NCBI GenBank assembly: GCA_003233475.1 | Contig: QILU01000001.1 | Location: 1-7,026 of the forward strand | Reading direction: 5' to 3' | Length of the DNA stretch: 7,026 bases | From: Ahrensia sp. | Lineage (GTDB): Bacteria; Pseudomonadota; Alphaproteobacteria; Rhizobiales; Rhizobiaceae | Shown: positions 1 through 5,687 of the stretch, piece by piece | Layout: each line of letters opens with the position of its first letter | Numbering within the stretch: position 1 is the stretch's first letter | The notes under the pieces: model-generated | What the model was told of the DNA's origin: nothing | Seen by the model: only the letters and a program-made list of their open reading frames with translations | Databases searched by the model: none | Program-made: the position numbers and the translations under genes

Positions 1-452
1 GTGGCTTCAAAATAGGCAACGATACTGTCTGCTCTTTTAATCGATTTTCTTAAATTTGCCGGTGCACGAGCCTTAAGACCAACATGCAAATGAATGGCTC
101 CCTCCAGCCGGATTTCCACTTCTTTATAAGCCCCACCCACCACTGCTTTGAACGGGGAGATCATGTCGCCAATGACATATTCCGCCGCATCATGCAGCAA
201 GGTATAAAGCCGTTCATCACGGGTAATATTTGGCAGTAACAGGGCGCACACCTGCTCAACAAGCAAAGAATGTTGAGCAACTGAAAAGGCGAAGTCCCCA
301 TGGGTCTGGCCATTCCACCGGGCCACTCTGGCCAGACCGTGGGCTATGTCTGTTAACTCCACATCAAGGGGTGAAGGATCCAACAAATTCAATCGGCGGC
401 CAGACAACATTCGCTGCCACGCCCGGGGGGATTCGGTATTTTGATTGTTCAT
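1..452 (-). CDS. HD-domain hydrolase (YfbR-like), 3' end cut by window edge
   Basis: The first 150 codons of an HD-family metal-dependent phosphohydrolase are present; the C-terminus lies outside the window. The metal-binding residues are visible in order: His61 (context VAQHSLLV), the His87-Asp88 pair (context LLHDAAEY) and Asp142 (context KRADSIVA), with the family-typical stretch GDMISPFK at 95-102. Known relatives include YfbR-type 5'-deoxynucleotidases, but substrate cannot be assigned here. The ATG overlaps the stop of the upstream ygfZ-like gene by 4 bp (ATGA), which indicates co-transcription and probably translational coupling. A weak Shine-Dalgarno-like GAGTGG precedes it inside the ygfZ end. 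The reading frame is open to position 1 with no stop. The family call is firm; a specific enzymatic role is not. Confidence 0.9.
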   Translation of the reverse strand, partial: MNNQNTESPRAWQRMLSGRRLNLLDPSPLDVELTDIAHGLARVARWNGQTHGDFAFSVAQHSLLVEQVCALLLPNITRDERLYTLLHDAAEYVIGDMISPFKAVVGGAYKEVEIRLEGAIHLHVGLKARAPANLRKSIKRADSIVAYFEA

Positions 453-1270
453 ACTGGCCACTCGTAACTGGCATATTCAGGGCGGCTGAATGTGAGTGCA
501 ACGCCCGCAGAAGTAATCGGCACGTTGTCGCTCAAAGCTTTTGCCATTCGATCCAATCGAATTATTGCAAGACCGGTATCACCCAAACTGCTGCCCATAT
601 TTCCCAAACTTCGCTCTCCGGCAACAATATCGTTGCCAAATTCAGGCAATGCCTCTCCATTATGAGCGGAGACACAAACCACGCGTTTTCGCACGTTGCC
701 CCTGTGTTGCATGCGCGAGACCACTTCCTGTCCCACATAACATCCTTTGATGAAGTCGACCCCGCCAAACTGATCCATCAGGACCTCGTGAGGGAATGCG
801 CTTTCCAATGCAAAATCAAGGCCCGATTGAGGCATTGCCTGTTTGATACGCATGGCGTTCCAGTCTGCTTCATCGCAATTAGCTGTGAATTCTTCACCGA
901 ATGAACGTGCGCCAAGGGATGGGGTTCGCGGGTCTGTTGTACCGGGAAGGCTTTCTTCCCCCCAACTTGCAAATATCTTATCTTCCAAATTCTCGATTGA
1001 GACATCAGCCCTCAATTTGTAAAATGTCAGGCGTTTGGCCAATTCGGCCCGTTGATCTTTTTCTACATCGAGAAGAAAACCTTGCTCTTCTCGAAGCACG
1101 AAAAAATCGAACAGAATTTTCCCCTGGGGCGTAAGCAGTGCACCAAATCCCGCTCCGTCCACGCCAAGGCTTTCAACTTCGCAGGTAATGAGGTTTTGCA
1201 GAAAAGAAACGACTTCTGAGCCATGCAGGCGAAGCAGCGCGCGACTTTCAAGGTGGGCAATATGAATCAT
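449..1270 (-). CDS. ygfZ: YgfZ/GcvT-like folate-binding protein
   Basis: A 273-aa protein of the YgfZ family, cytosolic relatives of the glycine-cleavage T protein that use folate to support assembly or repair of certain Fe-S enzymes. The family signature K-G-C-Y-x-G-Q-E is intact at 175-182 with the conserved Cys177, followed by a basic segment (RMQHRGNVRKR, 186-196). The N-terminal fold markers FLQNLIT (23-29), TPQGKILFD (47-55) and FYKLRADV (83-90) are also typical. The length is normal for alphaproteobacterial members, which are shorter than E. coli YgfZ. The ATG is preceded by no clear Shine-Dalgarno sequence. Just upstream lie a tandem attgcagg duplication (1290-1297 and 1299-1306) and then a RIME-like repeat, so any private promoter must sit in or next to that repeat. 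It overlaps the downstream HD hydrolase gene by 4 bp. A true aminomethyltransferase is less likely, given the KGCYxGQE motif and short length. Confidence 0.93.
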   Translation of the reverse strand: MIHIAHLESRALLRLHGSEVVSFLQNLITCEVESLGVDGAGFGALLTPQGKILFDFFVLREEQGFLLDVEKDQRAELAKRLTFYKLRADVSIENLEDKIFASWGEESLPGTTDPRTPSLGARSFGEEFTANCDEADWNAMRIKQAMPQSGLDFALESAFPHEVLMDQFGGVDFIKGCYVGQEVVSRMQHRGNVRKRVVCVSAHNGEALPEFGNDIVAGERSLGNMGSSLGDTGLAIIRLDRMAKALSDNVPITSAGVALTFSRPEYASYEWPV

Positions 1271-1309
1271 GACAACAATGTAATGAATTATTGCAGGAAT
1301 TGCAGGCCC

Positions 1310-1413
1310 TAAAGCATGTCGTATTTAACTAAATTCAACTGACATACTTTAAGCCATTTTTTGCGCGTGTCTTTATCCCAAAATCGGTATCCACTTTTGG
1401 GAGACATGCGTTA
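1310..1413 (-). repeat. RIME/Bru-RS-like two-hairpin intergenic repeat, copy 1
   Basis: About 104 bp closely matching the copy at 2679-2784 in the opposite orientation. By eye there are about 13 substitutions, nearly all transitions, plus a 2-bp length difference in the central linker. It contains two inverted repeats. The first pairs 1395-1410 (ttttgggagacatgcg) with 1364-1383, with a 4-nt ttat bulge. The second pairs 1310-1320 (taaagcatgtc) with 1341-1351, 10 of 11 matching. Read on the minus strand it begins with TAA, which is also the stop codon of the upstream secreted-protein gene, and it ends about 40 bp before the ygfZ start. Size, mosaic palindromes and intergenic position fit the RIME/Bru-RS class known from rhizobia and Brucella. 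The family name is from memory and not database-checked. Confidence 0.85.
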
Positions 1414-2190
1414 ATCACCGGCCACGAAAAAATCCCACCGTCCATCGGGTTTGATGCCGGCACGGTAAAAAATATAGCGGCCGGAACTTTCGCTGTCTTC
1501 CAGATCACCCGCAGTTAATATTCGGAAAAGCTCAACTTTCATGGGTGGTGTGAGTTTATCCAACGGCCAGGCATAAAAATACGGCCAGATAAACAGCTCG
1601 TCCTCATTCCCCTCATCCAGATGAACATAACCTGCTTCTAAAACTTCTATTAAAATTGCAAGAAGCTCAACACCTTCAGGGTCGCCTGAGGTCTCCTTCA
1701 AAAATTCAATCGGATCACCTTCCAGTCCGCCAATGGAAACGGTGGTGGCGGTTTCGCCAATTCCCAGCAATGAACGAAGAGCTTCAATTTCCCCCTTTTT
1801 GGCAGCTTCGATAATTAGTTCCCTCATGCGCTGAACAGGCGCGGGCAGTTTTGAGAAATCCCGCATAACGGGTGGCGGTGGCATTTGGTTGCGGATGACA
1901 TCGGCATTTTCTTCCCCACCTTCTGTCGCGCCCTCCTCGGCATCTTCTGTGTCGTTAGGCTTGGTTTCCGGCAACGCATCCAAGGGCACTTCCACCACGG
2001 AATCCACATCGGATTCAGCGGTTTGAATATCGGTAGATCCGGCAGGTTTTTCCACCGTTTCTTCCGACACAATCGCCCTGCTGGCGGGAACTTTCTTCGT
2101 AGGCGCTGCGAGCACACTATTGAATGACCATAATCCAAGCAGGGTTGCCAGGAACATAACTGTGTGGAAATGGAGCAGTCTCATGAACAT
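1411..2190 (-). CDS. Predicted secreted protein of unknown function, acidic/Pro-rich linker
   Basis: I do not recognise this family. From the ATG at 2190 it has 259 aa. Numbering from this start, a signal peptide covers about residues 1-28: a basic start (MFMRLL), a hydrophobic core (VMFLATLLGLW) and a VLA|A cleavage site, so export is likely. Residues about 30-105 form a low-complexity linker rich in Asp, Glu, Pro and Thr, ending in a short proline run (PPPPV) near 105-108. The C-terminal 145 residues look like a compact domain: a helix (RMRELIIEAAKKGEIEAL), then an acidic stretch, an aromatic motif (FIWPYFYAWPLDKL) and an aromatic, glycine-rich end (SGRYIFYRAGIKPDGRWDFF). The frame also opens with TTG at 2205, and an ATG at 2184 is equally possible; none has a clear Shine-Dalgarno sequence. 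The stop codon coincides with the first bases of the RIME-like repeat. Its genuineness is supported by the signal peptide and the sustained protein-like composition. Confidence 0.8.
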   Translation of the reverse strand: MFMRLLHFHTVMFLATLLGLWSFNSVLAAPTKKVPASRAIVSEETVEKPAGSTDIQTAESDVDSVVEVPLDALPETKPNDTEDAEEGATEGGEENADVIRNQMPPPPVMRDFSKLPAPVQRMRELIIEAAKKGEIEALRSLLGIGETATTVSIGGLEGDPIEFLKETSGDPEGVELLAILIEVLEAGYVHLDEGNEDELFIWPYFYAWPLDKLTPPMKVELFRILTAGDLEDSESSGRYIFYRAGIKPDGRWDFFVAGD

Positions 2191-2208
2191 AGGAAACCCA
2201 AACAATCA

Positions 2209-2220
2209 GGCAAATTTGCC
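2209..2220. promoter_or_regulatory. Perfect 12-bp palindrome upstream of the secreted-protein gene
   Basis: GGCAAATTTGCC is perfectly self-complementary and lies 18 to 30 bp before the preferred ATG (2190) of the secreted-protein gene. It also sits just upstream of the alternative TTG start at 2205, so it is non-coding under any start. It could be an operator for a dimeric repressor, or it could be a chance palindrome; there is no second copy in the window. No clear -35/-10 pair was recognised around it. Confidence 0.3.
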
Positions 2221-2291
2221 ATTGCTGGAACAAATATCACGGTTTTTCCGGTAAATGAAGTCGAGATTGGAGTGTCGACGTAAAATTGATA

Positions 2292-2552
2292 TTATTGCAA
2301 ACTGCGCGCAGCATCAAAATGGCCGCTCTCCAGACGGGCAGGCAGGCTTTTCACCAGTTTTTCAACCGACATTTCGCCCTCATTGCCGTACAATCTTGTC
2401 AGGGCGGTCATGAGGGCGGATTCAGCGAGAATTGCTGGTTCAATTCCTTCTTCGACAGCGCTGTTCCACGCGTCTTGAAAAAATTCCAATGCAACCCGAT
2501 GCTTTTCTTCCTTGATGAGAGAGTCGAGGTTATCAGAAGAATCCAGCAGCAT
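2292..2552 (-). CDS. Small conserved-looking cytosolic protein of unknown function
   Basis: An 86-aa protein with no signal peptide or membrane segment. It looks almost wholly alpha-helical: a helix around EEKHRVALEFFQDAWNSAVEEG (15-36), one around PAILAESALMTALTRLYG (38-55) and one around SVEKLVKSLPARLESG (60-75). It resembles small uncharacterised rhizobial proteins with the pattern ALEFxxDAWxxAxxEGI, recalled from memory rather than matched to a named domain. The ATG at 2552 is preferred because GGAT lies at a usable distance upstream (ggataagaaaaATG); an in-frame TTG at 2576 would add eight residues. It lies about 100 bp upstream of the secreted-protein gene on the same strand, so the two may share a transcript. 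No function is proposed. Confidence 0.7.
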   Translation of the reverse strand: MLLDSSDNLDSLIKEEKHRVALEFFQDAWNSAVEEGIEPAILAESALMTALTRLYGNEGEMSVEKLVKSLPARLESGHFDAARSLQ

Positions 2553-2852
2553 TTTTCTTATCCAAAGTTTTTTCAAGCAAAGCAGCTCACCCTCGCAAGC
2601 TGTGGCAACTTAGCCGGGTTGGCGCGGAAAATAAACCGGGCATCGGTTTTGCCTGCATTAAAGGTTAACGCCGCTAGCTAAAGCGTGTCTCCCAAAAGTG
2701 GGCACCGGTTTTGGGATAAAGACACGCGCAATAACAAAGACTTAAAGCATGCCGATTGAATCCGGTTAAATGCGACATGCTTTAGTTGTGAGTTCTCACG
2801 AGGTTGTTCATTCGATCCTGATCTGAAAATCTGAAGTTTGCAAAACAATACT
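2553..2852. other. Intergenic region between two minus-strand genes, mostly repeat
   Basis: This 300-bp stretch holds no supportable gene. Its centre is the RIME-like repeat at 2679-2784. The 2577-2678 part is upstream of the 86-aa gene and should hold its promoter, but no convincing -35/-10 pair was seen. The 2785-2852 part follows the tautomerase operon; it contains a small GTGAG-TT-CTCAC inverted repeat at 2788-2799 but no GC-rich stem followed by a T run. Termination of the operon may therefore rest on the repeat hairpins or on a Rho-type mechanism. Confidence 0.6.
2679..2784 (+). repeat. RIME/Bru-RS-like two-hairpin intergenic repeat, copy 2
   Basis: This 106-bp element matches copy 1 (1310-1413) in inverted orientation. 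The first hairpin pairs gcgtgtctcccaaaa with ttttgggataaagacacgc, the same 4-nt bulge as copy 1. The second pairs taaagcatg near 2743-2752 with catgcttta ending at 2784. Most differences from copy 1 are transitions (A/G or T/C), as expected for an old dispersed non-coding repeat. It lies downstream of the tautomerase operon (68 bp after its stop) and upstream of the 86-aa gene. It could stabilise or end the operon transcript. It encodes no protein. Confidence 0.85.
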
Positions 2853-3077
2853 TCATCCAGATTGCTCCTTTCGATACTCGGTAACGGGTAATCCGCCCAC
2901 ACCCCAATCCTCCAGCGCCACTTCATCAATCACTACAAAAGTTGTTGCCGGGCTCTTATTGAGCACCTGAACCAAAAGGTCTGTGGTTCCTTTAATCAGT
3001 GCGGCTTTCTGTTCGGCGGTGGGGCCAGTGCCATCTGGTCCGCCTTCTCGTGTGATCTTGATATTTACATAGGGCAT
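2853..3077 (-). CDS. 4-oxalocrotonate-tautomerase-family protein
   Basis: A 74-aa member of the tautomerase superfamily, small beta-alpha-beta enzymes that use an N-terminal proline, exposed after Met removal, as the general base in keto-enol tautomerisation. Pro2 directly follows the Met (MPYVNIKITREGG), and the C-terminal motif WGVGGLPV (58-65) matches the family's glycine-rich turn. Arg10 may fill the role of Arg11 of 4-oxalocrotonate tautomerase. The second catalytic arginine (Arg39 there) seems replaced in ATTFVVIDEV (44-53), and an insertion (GPDGTGPT, 13-20) is present. Canonical 2-hydroxymuconate tautomerase activity should therefore not be assumed. A strong Shine-Dalgarno AGGAGG lies inside the end of the upstream gene, whose TAA abuts this ATG (TAAATG). 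It is the last gene of the GST operon and so likely acts on a related ketone or enol substrate (inference). Confidence 0.9.
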   Translation of the reverse strand: MPYVNIKITREGGPDGTGPTAEQKAALIKGTTDLLVQVLNKSPATTFVVIDEVALEDWGVGGLPVTEYRKEQSG

Positions 3078-3467
3078 TTACGCCTCCTGCGATTTGGGGG
3101 TGTAGGAAAAGACTTTTGAGATGATCCACCATTGGTCGTCGTCAAATATGAGCGCCAGAAAATCGAGATAGTCGCGCCCAAGCATGGTCATTTCCGCTTT
3201 GGCGAACGCCATGCTTGGGCCACCAAATTCGATGGAGATAATCCGGTCTGACCGGGTTTCTCCACTATTTGCGGGTGGCGTGCGACGGTCGATAATGTCG
3301 AAATATTCCGGGATCGAATGATTCATGTAATCGCCTTCGACCGTGTTCACGTATCGTGCATCACGGTGAAAGACTTGCCCCAGCTTCTTGCTGTCGGCAC
3401 GATAGAGGCCTTCGAAATAGGCCTCCAGCACGCCAACAACATCAGTAAAATCTTGTCGTGTAGCCAT
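3078..3467 (-). CDS. NTF2-like protein (putative lumazine-binding/SnoaL type)
   Basis: A 129-aa single-domain protein of the NTF2-like fold, best matching the putative lumazine-binding family 2 (PF12893). Pattern elements include VVGVLEAYFEGLYRAD (10-25), FHRDARYV (33-40), a central RIISIEFGGPSMAFAKAEM (75-93) and the terminal strand YLDFLALIFDDDQWWIISKVF (100-120). The fold forms a cone-shaped pocket; members are enzymes of isomerase or cyclase type or small-molecule binders, and function cannot be read from the fold. The start at 3467 is chosen because the ATG overlaps the upstream GST stop by one base (TAATG). A longer frame reaching 3554 only adds a cysteine-rich segment antisense-free but out of frame over the GST 3' end. 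It is the middle gene of the GST/NTF2/tautomerase operon, so it probably handles the same metabolite. Confidence 0.88.
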   Translation of the reverse strand: MATRQDFTDVVGVLEAYFEGLYRADSKKLGQVFHRDARYVNTVEGDYMNHSIPEYFDIIDRRTPPANSGETRSDRIISIEFGGPSMAFAKAEMTMLGRDYLDFLALIFDDDQWWIISKVFSYTPKSQEA

Positions 3468-4078
3468 TAGCTGATCAACCCTTCTGCCTTCATCGCGGCT
3501 TGCGCAGCAGGGCGTTTTGCAACGCGCTCGACAAAGGCCGCAACATTCGGCCATTTCTTTAAGTCTATGCCGACAAAGTTTGACCAGTTGCTGACGACAA
3601 ACAAATAAGAGTCAGCTACGGAGAAATCATCGCCAAGAAGGTAAGATCGACCGTCGCTGAACAGATCGTTTATGTAGTCGAAATTCTTTGCAACCTTCAC
3701 ATTAGCTTTCTTCTTGTCATCTTCGGTAGCGGTATTAGAAAAAAATGGTCCAAACGACTTGTGCAGTTCGGAAGCCACGTAGTTCAGATATTCCTGCTGC
3801 CGGGCGCGGGCGATGGCTCCCGTTACCGGTGACAAGCCGCTATCTGGGTTCTGACTTGCGATATATTGAAGGATAGATGCACCTTCGGTCAGGGTTTCAC
3901 CCGAATCCAGCTTCAAGGCCGGGACATATCCCTTGGGATTGACTTTCCCATATTCGAGGCCGTGTTCTGTAAGGCCCGTGTCAGTATCGACCTTCTCAAG
4001 TTCGAATACCGCTCCAACTTCACGCAAAACGATATGCGATGCCAAAGAGCAGGCGCCGGGTTTATAAAATAGCTTCAT
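3467..4078 (-). CDS. Beta-class glutathione S-transferase
   Basis: A 203-aa cytosolic GST, full length for the bacterial beta class. The N-terminal thioredoxin-fold domain (about 1-80) carries Cys10-Ser11 (context YKPGACSLASHI), the beta-class hallmark cysteine that can form a mixed disulfide with glutathione. It also carries the cis-proline region NPKGYVPAL (47-55) and the glutathione gamma-glutamyl contact Glu65 with Ser68 (LTEGASILQYI). The helical C-terminal domain has His106 (SELHKSF), equivalent to His106 of the Proteus mirabilis enzyme, and the folding motif SVADSYLF. The reaction is conjugation, thiol exchange or thiol-dependent isomerisation; the substrate is unknown. The ATG has AGGA upstream (aaaaggaatgaaccATG). 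It is first in a three-gene operon and divergent from a LysR regulator, an arrangement that suggests inducible expression. Confidence 0.95.
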   Translation of the reverse strand: MKLFYKPGACSLASHIVLREVGAVFELEKVDTDTGLTEHGLEYGKVNPKGYVPALKLDSGETLTEGASILQYIASQNPDSGLSPVTGAIARARQQEYLNYVASELHKSFGPFFSNTATEDDKKKANVKVAKNFDYINDLFSDGRSYLLGDDFSVADSYLFVVSNWSNFVGIDLKKWPNVAAFVERVAKRPAAQAAMKAEGLIS

Positions 4079-4136
4079 GGTTCATTCCTTTTCAAATCGA
4101 ACTCATCATTGAATTTTGAGGAAATTACCAAACAAG

Positions 4137-4165
4137 TTGATCTAATGATAATATCGAATTATTAT
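4137..4165 (+). promoter_or_regulatory. Candidate sigma70-like promoter for the LysR gene
   Basis: TTGATC at 4137-4142 and TATTAT at 4160-4165 are separated by exactly 17 bp, the optimum for a housekeeping promoter, and would start transcription near 4172, about 45 bp before the regulator ATG. It overlaps the inverted repeats of the same region, which fits the negative autoregulation common among LysR regulators. AT richness makes chance matches likelier, so this is a candidate only. The opposing operon promoter was not pinned down. Confidence 0.45.
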
Positions 4166-4189
4166 TATCATAATTGATTTATTAGATCA
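4138..4189. promoter_or_regulatory. Nested inverted repeats with a LysR-type T-N11-A box (putative operator)
   Basis: Three dyads share this AT-rich divergent region. The outer one is tgatctaat (4138-4146) paired with attagatca (4181-4189), 9 of 9. A middle one is atgataata (4145-4153) paired with tattatcat (4163-4171), 9 of 9. Inside lies ATAAT-N5-ATTAT at 4148-4162, which fits the LysR recognition pattern T-N11-A with dyad arms. The box is about 86 bp from the GST start and 54 bp from the LysR start, a normal location for a shared regulatory site. Base bias raises the chance background, but perfect 9-bp arms twice over are notable. Confidence 0.6.
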
Positions 4190-4215
4190 TATAAAACGAT
4201 AGGCGGAGCAACAGC

Positions 4216-5100
4216 ATGACCTATGAGCAATTGGTGGTTCTTGATGCCATCGTTAGCGAAGGGACCTTTCGGGCTGCGGCGGTACGGCTGAATAGATCTC
4301 AATCTGCCGTGAGCCACATGCTTAAAAAGCTGGAAGACGAAATCGATATTGTCTTGCTGTCGCGCGAAGAATACAGACCGAAGTTAACACCTGCTGGTGA
4401 AGTGTTCTATCGGCAAGCGACGAGAGCATTGCACCAAATGCGACAATTGGGGGATATGGCAAAAAGCCTGAGCGCCAAACAAGAAGCAGAAGTGTTCCTG
4501 GCGGTCACTGCGACTTACCAGTTGGCTCCATTGTTGAAAATCGTTGGAGACGTAACCGCTGCATATCCCGCTACCCATATTCGATTATCGACTGAGGCCA
4601 TGGGCGGGCCCGTTGAGCGGTTGCTAAGAGACAATGCCGACATGATCATCGCGACGATGGATGGTGTTCCAGCTGATCAAGTGGAAGCGGTTCCCTGTTC
4701 GATGGTCAACATAATCCCCGTTGCGCATCCTGAATTTGAACCGGCGCAAAGCAGCCAAATGAAAACGATCAGAGAGATGCAAAGCTACATTCAGGTAGTT
4801 GTCGCCGATAGTAGTAGTGGTGCTCATTCCCAAAGCAGAGACTTATTGCCGGGTGGCCTTCGCTGGACGGTTTCAGATTTCGCCGCCAAAAAGGAAGTGC
4901 TGCTGGCGAAGAGGGGATGGGGTGGTATCCCGGAGCATTTGATTAGGGATGAGCTTAATTGCGGGCAGTTGGTTGCACTCAACGTCGAAGGTTACCCACC
5001 ACGCCATTCGCAACTGTTTCAAATTCGCCGACGTGATCGAGATGCTGGGATTGTCGCTCAATCTATCTGGGAGCAATTGTTGAACAATGCGCAGAGCTGA
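4216..5100 (+). CDS. LysR-type transcriptional regulator
   Basis: A 294-aa LTTR of normal length. The N-terminal winged helix-turn-helix (about 3-62) shows the family pattern: FRAAAVRLNRSQSAVSHMLKKLE (18-40) as the helix-turn-helix and LLSREEYRPKLTPAGEVFY (47-65) as the wing. A linker helix (66-90) leads to a periplasmic-binding-protein-like effector domain (about 92-290), with the typical late motif KRGWGGIPEHLI (232-243). The effector is unknown. Good Shine-Dalgarno AGGCGGAG precedes the ATG. It is divergent from the GST/NTF2/tautomerase operon with a 137-bp shared region, the classic arrangement in which an LTTR represses itself and activates the neighbouring operon when it binds a pathway metabolite (inference from family practice). 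No clear terminator was seen in the 120 bp after its stop. Confidence 0.95.
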   Translation: MTYEQLVVLDAIVSEGTFRAAAVRLNRSQSAVSHMLKKLEDEIDIVLLSREEYRPKLTPAGEVFYRQATRALHQMRQLGDMAKSLSAKQEAEVFLAVTATYQLAPLLKIVGDVTAAYPATHIRLSTEAMGGPVERLLRDNADMIIATMDGVPADQVEAVPCSMVNIIPVAHPEFEPAQSSQMKTIREMQSYIQVVVADSSSGAHSQSRDLLPGGLRWTVSDFAAKKEVLLAKRGWGGIPEHLIRDELNCGQLVALNVEGYPPRHSQLFQIRRRDRDAGIVAQSIWEQLLNNAQS

Positions 5101-5220
5101 CTGTTTTTCATTATGCATAAGGCAACGTAATTTATCGCAAATGCAGTACTTGAGCAAAGGTATGATACATTTGTTGTTTGGGATCGGGTTGAGATTTCAG
5201 TGAGGCAGGACTTGATGCAG

Positions 5221-5640
5221 CTAGCGACCATAGCGTCCGGTAATCTGCTCGGTGAGCAATATCCCCTCCTTCATATAGCGCTCAGACGCAAATATCGCTG
5301 ATGACGTGCAACTTCCGTAACTTTCATCGAAGGCACGATACCCGCGGTTAAACCGGGAAATAAGCCGCTCTTTGCGTTTGGGGCCGGGCTTTTCCGATTC
5401 AATAAGACCGTTCATGATATCGCGCCATTTGGATCCTTCATTGGCACCGCAAAGCGTTCGCAAATAGTGGATGGAGCCCAAAACTTCCGCCAGGCGCTGC
5501 AACTGGTTACCGTAGGGTGCGCTGGGCTCCACCGGTGCCGGTGCTTGAGTTTGGGCAGGGGGCAACGTCGGCTCAGCATCTTGAGCGAACACCCCGGCGG
5601 GCAGCAGGAGAAAATACAAGAGTATTAAACGAAATTTCAT
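5221..5640 (-). CDS. TIGR02301-family (DUF2385) secreted protein
   Basis: A 139-aa protein matching the uncharacterised alphaproteobacterial family TIGR02301/DUF2385. From the ATG at 5640, a signal peptide spans about 1-19 (MKFRLILLYFLLLPAGVFA, cut before Gln20), followed by a Pro/Ala/Gln-rich linker (20-43). The conserved core contains QLQRLAEVLGSIHYLRTLC (46-64), KWRDIM (71-76), RFNRGYRAF (96-104) and SYGSCT (107-112). Two cysteines, Cys64 and Cys111, may form a disulfide after export, since they are the only ones in the mature part. Upstream in-frame starts (ATG 5661, TTG 5673) exist, but 5640 gives the best signal peptide. It follows the Nudix gene by 47 bp on the same strand, so they may be co-transcribed. 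The molecular role is unknown. Confidence 0.9.
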   Translation of the reverse strand: MKFRLILLYFLLLPAGVFAQDAEPTLPPAQTQAPAPVEPSAPYGNQLQRLAEVLGSIHYLRTLCGANEGSKWRDIMNGLIESEKPGPKRKERLISRFNRGYRAFDESYGSCTSSAIFASERYMKEGILLTEQITGRYGR

Positions 5641-5687
5641 GCCCCGTTTTAATTCATGCATTGATGGATGCAAGGGGCGATATACAA

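Noticed and set aside
230..904. A 224-codon plus-strand open frame opposite the ygfZ and HD genes
   Set aside because: It is antisense to two genes with intact family motifs, and its translation shows no recognisable domain or hydrophobic pattern. It is a shadow frame.
2661..2672. CtrA-like site around ttaaggttaac
   Set aside because: The spacing does not match TTAA-N7-TTAA, so it is only a chance half-site-like string.
2286..2681. Plus-strand 131-codon frame over the 86-aa gene and its upstream region
   Set aside because: Antisense to the more protein-like 86-aa gene; no ribosome site or domain was seen.
1310..2784. Composite transposon bounded by the inverted repeats
   Set aside because: No transposase gene, no target-site duplication was seen, and repeats of this kind are dispersed non-coding elements. 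Only the flanking arrangement is reported.
3468..3554. Cysteine-rich N-terminal extension of the NTF2-like protein
   Set aside because: The extension is the GST 3' coding sequence read in another frame. The ATG at 3467, overlapping the GST stop, gives a normal family N-terminus.
5101..5220. Rho-independent terminator or small gene after the LysR gene
   Set aside because: Only a 10-bp AT-rich palindrome (ttatgcataa, 5111-5120) is present, without a GC stem and T run. No supportable short reading frame was found.
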